A DNA stretch of 64,000 nucleotides from Rattus norvegicus (Eukaryota; Chordata; Mammalia; Rodentia; Muridae), in contig NW_026947411.1 in the NCBI RefSeq assembly GCF_036323735.1, positions 1-64,000 of the forward strand. Reading direction: 5' to 3'. The notes under the pieces are model-generated. The model searched no databases and had not been told where the DNA came from. It saw nothing but the letters and a program-made list of their open reading frames with translations. Of the stretch, positions 59,014 to 64,000 are shown piece after piece. The position numbers and the translations under genes were made by a program. Numbering within the stretch: the first letter of the stretch is position 1; each line of letters begins with the position of its first letter.

Positions 59014-60112
59014 TTACCTATTTACCTTAAAAATAAAGAACATTAAGAAGATACTGTCATAAAATTCAATAATAACACCAAAGACCTGTTAAATTAATTG
59101 AAAACGGACTAGAAGTTATGGAAAACCTCTTCAGTTAAATTAAGAGAATTAGAAAATTGATAGCATTTTAATAGAAATGCACGTGTCAAACAATATACTA
59201 TAAAATCCTGAAACTATACTAAGATGGTTACTATTCATTCCTATGTGCTAAGGATTCATCAATAAGCATGGTATATGAAGAGAAGGCATATATCAGAAAA
59301 ATTTATTCATGTTTAACATACTAACTTTCTTCATAAAACTCAAGCGGACAATTCTCTTTTTTGTTGCTTAAAAAGTTTGTACAAAGCACGGCTTTTGATT
59401 ATAACATAATATTTCAAAACTATCATTAAATATGCAAAGATCTTAACACAAAACCCAGTGTTTTCAGAGCAACCATACAAACTTAAGAAGAAAAGAAAAC
59501 ATTTTTAAGTACATAAATATGCGTAATGAAGTCCCCACCTTACCAGTAACAGACGTGTCAAATTTATTGATCTATATATTACCTAGAATACTCTATCCCA
59601 GTTCATTGTTCCTTAGCATATGTTTTTCCTCATCTTTCTCTGTTTCTTATCTTCTGAAAGCAGGTGGTATTTCTCATAAAATTAGTTCAAATCATAAAAT
59701 CTTCACTCAACAAAAAGAAAGTGTTTACATTAGAGGAAAACCAATTAAAGGTTCTCATTCTTTATTGTGCAAAATTTTATATTTGATTTTGTATGCTTAA
59801 TATGCTTCTACACCTTAGTGATGACCTTTCAAGATTGGCCTGAAATTCACCATTCTTAATTCACAATGTAAAAGCCCTTTAGCTAATCACAGAAAAGCCT
59901 TCAAAGTGTATTTACATAGGTTTATTTAATAAAAATTCAACTTATAGTTTAAGGGGAATAGTGATGTAAAGCACCTTTTCTTACATTTTCGGTGCCTTCA
60001 GATTATTTTATAGCTAAGTCATTTCATTAGAATGAAGAAAAAATTATTAACATCTTACTAAAATAAAATGAGAATTTTTTTCTTTGTATAATACGGAACT
60101 TATTCTTGAACA
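57831..60112. other. AT-rich unique DNA, no gene seen
   Basis: The stretch contains a TA/TG microsatellite at about 58976-59012. I see no gene or clear repeat. The longest open frames (58372-58572, 59519-59800) lack recognisable motifs. Confidence 0.5.
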
Positions 60113-60153
60113 TTTTTTTGACAGTGTTTCTTTTATATCCCTGGCAGTACCAG

Positions 60154-60195
<42 letters not shown>

Positions 60196-60305
60196 TTTTC
60201 TCTCTTTCTCTCTCTGTAGACCAAGCTGGCCTTGAACTTAGAGTTCTGCCTGCTTCTGCTCCCTAGTACTAAGATTAAAGGCCTGTGCAACCACACCACG
60301 TGCTT
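60113..60305 (-). mobile_element. B1 SINE with internal (TC)n expansion
   Basis: On the minus strand this is a B1: 'gtagaccaagctggccttga', 'gattaaaggcctg' and 'caaccacaccacg' are the reverse of the 7SL-derived body. The part near 60121-60158 ('agtgtttctt', 'ccctggcagtacc') is the other end of the same B1. Between them about 30 bp of pure (TC)n, followed by more TC-rich sequence, expand the element. Confidence 0.8.
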
Positions 60306-60789
60306 TTCTACATCTTTAACAAGCTCTTTTCTGATTATATTCCAAATCTTATGAAGTTAGTTCCCTAAAGTACCTAGAAGAAATCCAATACCAAAAATAT
60401 ATTTTGCATATCTAAGTCCCTCTTCCCAAGTTCCTCCTTGATCTAGTCTCCTAGCAAGCTCTCTGAAGGAACTGAAAACAATAAATGTTTGCTTTCATTA
60501 CAGGAATAAAGAAAAGGACTGTTTACTGCACAATCTCATGATATCACAGAACAATTCTTCCAACACTACAAAGTGAAATCTCATAAAAAGATGGGTACCC
60601 GAAGCCACAGAATGTTCCACAAATGAAAAGCAAACCTTCCCATCCTTTTGCTAACCTTATGCTGTGTTACGATGCAAGGCTTTCAAGAAGAACACAGATC
60701 AGATATCAGCTCCTGCTTCTTCCTTTAGGGGTGCCCTTGTGGTGAATAAACTTTACAAGCAGAAAAAAAAAGAAAAAGTAAAGATGTTC
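60306..60789. other. Unique DNA, no gene seen
   Basis: The sequence ends in a short A-run (60762-60780) directly before the L1 fragment. No gene or clear repeat was seen. Confidence 0.45.
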
Positions 60790-61775
60790 TTTACTTGTTG
60801 AGGAGAGTTTTCTCTGTCATGGGGTTTTTGTTATTTCAAATGAATTTTCAAATTGCTCTTTCTAACTCTATGAAGCAGTGAGTTGGAATTGTGATAGCGA
60901 TTGCCTTGAATATGTTGATTGCTTTTGCCAAGTTTGCCATTTTTGTAATATTAACTCTACCAATCCATAAGCATGGAAAATCTTTCCATCTGAGATTTTC
61001 TTCATTTTTTTTTCTTCACAGAGTTGAAGTTCTTGTCATAAAGACCTTTTACTTGCTTGGTTAGAGTCACACTGAGGTATTTTTTATTATTTGTGACTAA
61101 TGTGAAAATTGTCATATCCCTAATTTCTTCTCAACCTGTTTATCCTTGAAATAGAGGAAGCGTAATGATTTGTTTGAGTTAATTTTATATCCAGCCATTT
61201 TACAGAAGTTGTTTATTGGCTGAAGGAGTTCTCTGGTTGAATTTTTGGGGTCACTAAAATATACTATCATATCATATACAAATCATGATATTTTGACTTC
61301 TTGAATTCCCTTTATCTCCTTTGGTTGTCTAATTTCTGTGAATAAGATTTCTAGTGCTATATTAAAGAAGTAAGTGGAGATTGGGCAACCTTTTCTATTC
61401 CCAGATATTTGTTGAATTGCTTCAAGGTTCTCTCCATTTATGTTGATGTTGGGTACTCTTTTTGTAATATTGTTTTTACTAAGTTTATGTATGGACCTTG
61501 AATTTATAATATGTACCAAATCTCTTAACATGAAGAGGTATTGATTGTTTTCATTTTTTGTCACCATCTAACAATGTGATCATTTGTTCCCCCACCCTGT
61601 GAGTTTGTTTAAATAATTGATTTTTCTATATGCTGACCTCACGTTGAACCATCACCATTTTTTGAAAATTCTGTCTTTTTTCCATTAAATGGTTTTAGAA
61701 CATTTGTCAAAGATAAAGTGACCGTAGGTGTTTGCATTTATTTCTGGATCTCCAGTCTTGGATATCTGGTAAAAT
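60790..61775 (-). mobile_element. Antisense L1 ORF2 fragment, same rearrangement as left flank
   Basis: The fragment parallels 13497-14460: both run from 'ctctgtcatggggtttttgtt'-like sequence through the reverse transcriptase region, then jump at 'taattga' (about 61620) to 'gttgaaccat' and 'gaaaattctgtcttttttcc'. An open piece at 61283-61567 (minus) includes NINGENLEAIQQISGNRKG from the reverse transcriptase. It is broken elsewhere. Confidence 0.85.
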
Positions 61776-62710
61776 TTTCACTTACCATGAATGCAGAAAC
61801 CAAGATACTCCATGACAAAGCCAAATTTACAAAACATCTTTCAACAAATCTAGCCCTACATGGGATAGTAGATGGACACTTCCAACACAAGAAAGGAACT
61901 ACACCCTTGGAAAAATTTGGGAATTAATCTTTCAACAAACCCAAAAGATGATAGCCACACAAAAGTAATTCCATTTCTAACAATAAAAATAGCAGGAAAG
62001 AACAATAAATTTTATTTAATATCTCTTATCATCAATGGACTTAATTCTCCAATAAGAATATATAAACTAAGGGATTGAATAAATAAAGTGGACCGAACAT
62101 TTTGCTGCATACAGGAAATATACCTTAATTATATAGACAGTCACTATCTCAAGGTAAAAGGCTGGAGAGAAATTCCAAGCAAATGGTCCCAAGAAATAAA
62201 ACGGAAATAGCCTTTCTTACATTGAATAAAATTGACTTTCAACCAAAGATATCAAAAATGATAAGGAAGGACAAAATAATTGTCAAAGAAAAAATAATAC
62301 TAAGATGAACTATCAATTATGAACAACTATGTTTCAAATGCTAGGGCACCTAAATTCACCAAAAGAAAATCACTAAGCCTCAAAGAATATATTGGTGCCA
62401 ACACGATAATAGTAGGAGATTTCAATACCCAAGTTCATCAGTTGACCGTTTGTGGCAACTGAAACTAAACTGATACATTAAAAATAACAGAAATAATCAT
62501 CCAAATGGATTTAGCAGATATTTAAATAACATTTCATCCTAAAACTAGATAATATACCTTTTTTCTTTGCACCTAAAAGTAACTTCTCCAAACTTACCAT
62601 ATACTGTGTCATTAAACAGGTCCATATAGATACAAGAATATTGAAATAATCCCATGCACCCTATCAGATTATCATGGACTAGTGCTGGTCTTCAATACTT
62701 TCTTGTTTTT
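61776..62710 (+). mobile_element. L1 ORF1 end and ORF2 endonuclease part, sense
   Basis: In the opposite orientation to its left neighbour, this covers the L1 ORF1-ORF2 boundary and the endonuclease. Readable parts are ISLIINGLNSPIRIYKLRD (about 62020-62078), 'ttttgctgcatacaggaaat', 'ggagatttcaatacccaag' (the endonuclease Gly-Asp-Phe-Asn region, about 62418-62436) and 'atcccatgcaccctatcaga'. The frame is broken. The two L1 parts meet near 61775, head to head. Confidence 0.82.
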
Positions 62711-64000
62711 ATATTTGTTTTTATTATCGATATTTGCTTAATGTGGTATTTTTGAAACACTAGCTTTCTTGATAGTTTGGCACTATGAAATCTAGGTTGG
62801 GTTTAGCCTAATAGTAATTCTTCCATTTTGCCTCTATAGTAGCAAGAATGAGAGCTCCATTCCATTCTTTGGTATATACTATATTTTGAGTGAACATTTT
62901 GGGCACACAGTGCATTTAATGGTTTTCATCTCTTCTTAAGTATATATTATTATTATCTCATCTTAAAAATTTGTAACTTGACAATGACATTTTTAATATC
63001 ATGTTTCTGAATGGGTCTTTTGTTCTCATTTTGTTTATATTTTATCTCCATTTTAAATGGATTTTCCTTTGTGAATATTTTCTGTCTTTAAATATGTTTG
63101 TGCCTTTATGAGATTTTATTATTGTTTATAAATGAAAAAATGCATTTTATTTACACCAGCAGCCATACAGGAAGGGGAACACAAGAGTTAGTTAGCTATT
63201 TGTATAGTATTGGTTACTTATTAAAAAATAAAAATCTCTGAAACAAAGGACAGTGATTAATTTCACACTATCCTCCCCCAATGTTCCCAGCATACAGTAA
63301 TTCCTAGTAATGGCCTGAGGTCATGTGGTGTTGGGAAATACTTTATGGAAGAATAAACCCACAAACCACAGAATATTTAAAGAAAATCTTTCTTCCATAC
63401 ACACAGATACATAATACGATTACAGGGAGGTCAATACAATTAATTAAAGAAGATGTAAAGAATATGTTGTTACAAGAAACTGAGGACAAGGAAAGAATTT
63501 CAAACCACTGTCAACTATACAATGGTGAACATTTGTTCCCAAAAAGTAGTTTGTGTGCCAGAACAATAACAGCTGTACTGGACCCACCTTTTATCTACAC
63601 AGAGTGGGGAGCAATGGTCCTATTGGAAACAATGAAGACAGAAAACGAAAACAATAGCAAAAGGGGGAATTAATATAAGCAATCTGGTAATGCAAACTAC
63701 CAAAGACATCTTTATGTTCTAACCAGAAATCGCAGGAAAACTCATATCTGAGCGCCCTATTTAATGACAAGAGTGAGCAAGCCATGGCCTTTCTCCCTTT
63801 CATATTTTTAAGTACTTTACAGAAACAAGAATCTCAGATTGCTTTATCCATGATTTATGAAAGGGTTTTCTAGGCGTCATGTATTAAGAAATCATTTAAA
63901 AGTATTTTTAGCTCCTGACAAGTTTTTATTAAAGTCCTCAAACTTCTTGGACTTAGATCCCAAAGTGTAACTAGGCCAAACCTGAGCTGTAAAACTATGA
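62711..64000. other. AT-rich unique DNA, no gene seen
   Basis: No repeat or gene is recognised. A 116-codon open frame (63323-63673) has no known motif, no good start context and no visible splice sites; I regard it as chance. Confidence 0.45.

Noticed and set aside
60790..62710. Right-flank L1 as a simple 5'-inverted (twin-primed) insertion
   Set aside because: Twin priming should leave an L1 3' end with a poly-A tail; neither part has one.
63323..63673. 116-codon open frame near the right end
   Set aside because: No known motif, weak start context, no splice sites or second copy; likely chance.

Overview
The window looks like a gene-poor, AT-rich stretch of a rodent nuclear genome, most probably rat (Rattus). 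The best marker is a set of four ID SINEs; three carry the CCTAGGAAGCGC or closely related form that amplified in rat, with A-rich tails and target-site duplications. Rodent LINE-1 (including the rat/mouse-type 3' end), relic B1 and B2 SINEs and class II endogenous retrovirus sequence agree with this. I find no intact, clearly functional protein-coding gene.

Layout. 1-14.47 kb: unique AT-rich DNA broken by L1 3' ends in both orientations, one nearly full-length but decayed antisense L1 (6.79-12.69 kb) and a second rearranged antisense L1 (12.69-14.47 kb). 14.47-17.23 kb: a decayed Ser/Thr/Pro-rich gene-like sequence of unknown family (copy 1). 17.1-57.34 kb: a direct tandem array of about 14 complete or partial units of about 2.2-2.4 kb. 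Inside it lie copy 2 of the Ser/Thr/Pro-rich sequence (28.21-30.98 kb), L1 pieces, a solo LTR, ID insertions, an unclassified 0.6-kb insertion and one 6.7-kb class II ERV (41.59-48.30 kb). 57.34-64 kb: L1 fragments (one with the same rearrangement as the left-flank L1), a B1 with an internal (TC)n, and unique AT-rich DNA.

The array is the notable object. Most units carry, in the same order: a pair of 8-mers (TGACATCA and TGATGTCA), each one CpG transition away from the palindromic cAMP-response element TGACGTCA; about 12 bp later an ATG in good context opening a 20-codon exon-like frame that ends at a GTATGT splice donor; a long intron-like stretch with a TA-rich seed that has become a microsatellite in several units; an L1 3' end with A-rich tail; and a Ser/Pro-rich open tail ending in a stop about 80 bp before the next CRE-like site. 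The same tail ends both Ser/Thr/Pro-rich copies. I infer that each unit is a shrunken, mostly dead copy of one ancestral gene (promoter, first exon, intron, last-exon tail), and that copies 1 and 2 keep the large exon lost from the other units. Testis expression or X linkage would be guesses; neither can be read from the sequence.

Duplicated pieces of the left flank recur inside and beyond the array, so the locus grew by repeated segmental duplication with deletion. ID and ERV insertions then landed in single units and give a relative time order.
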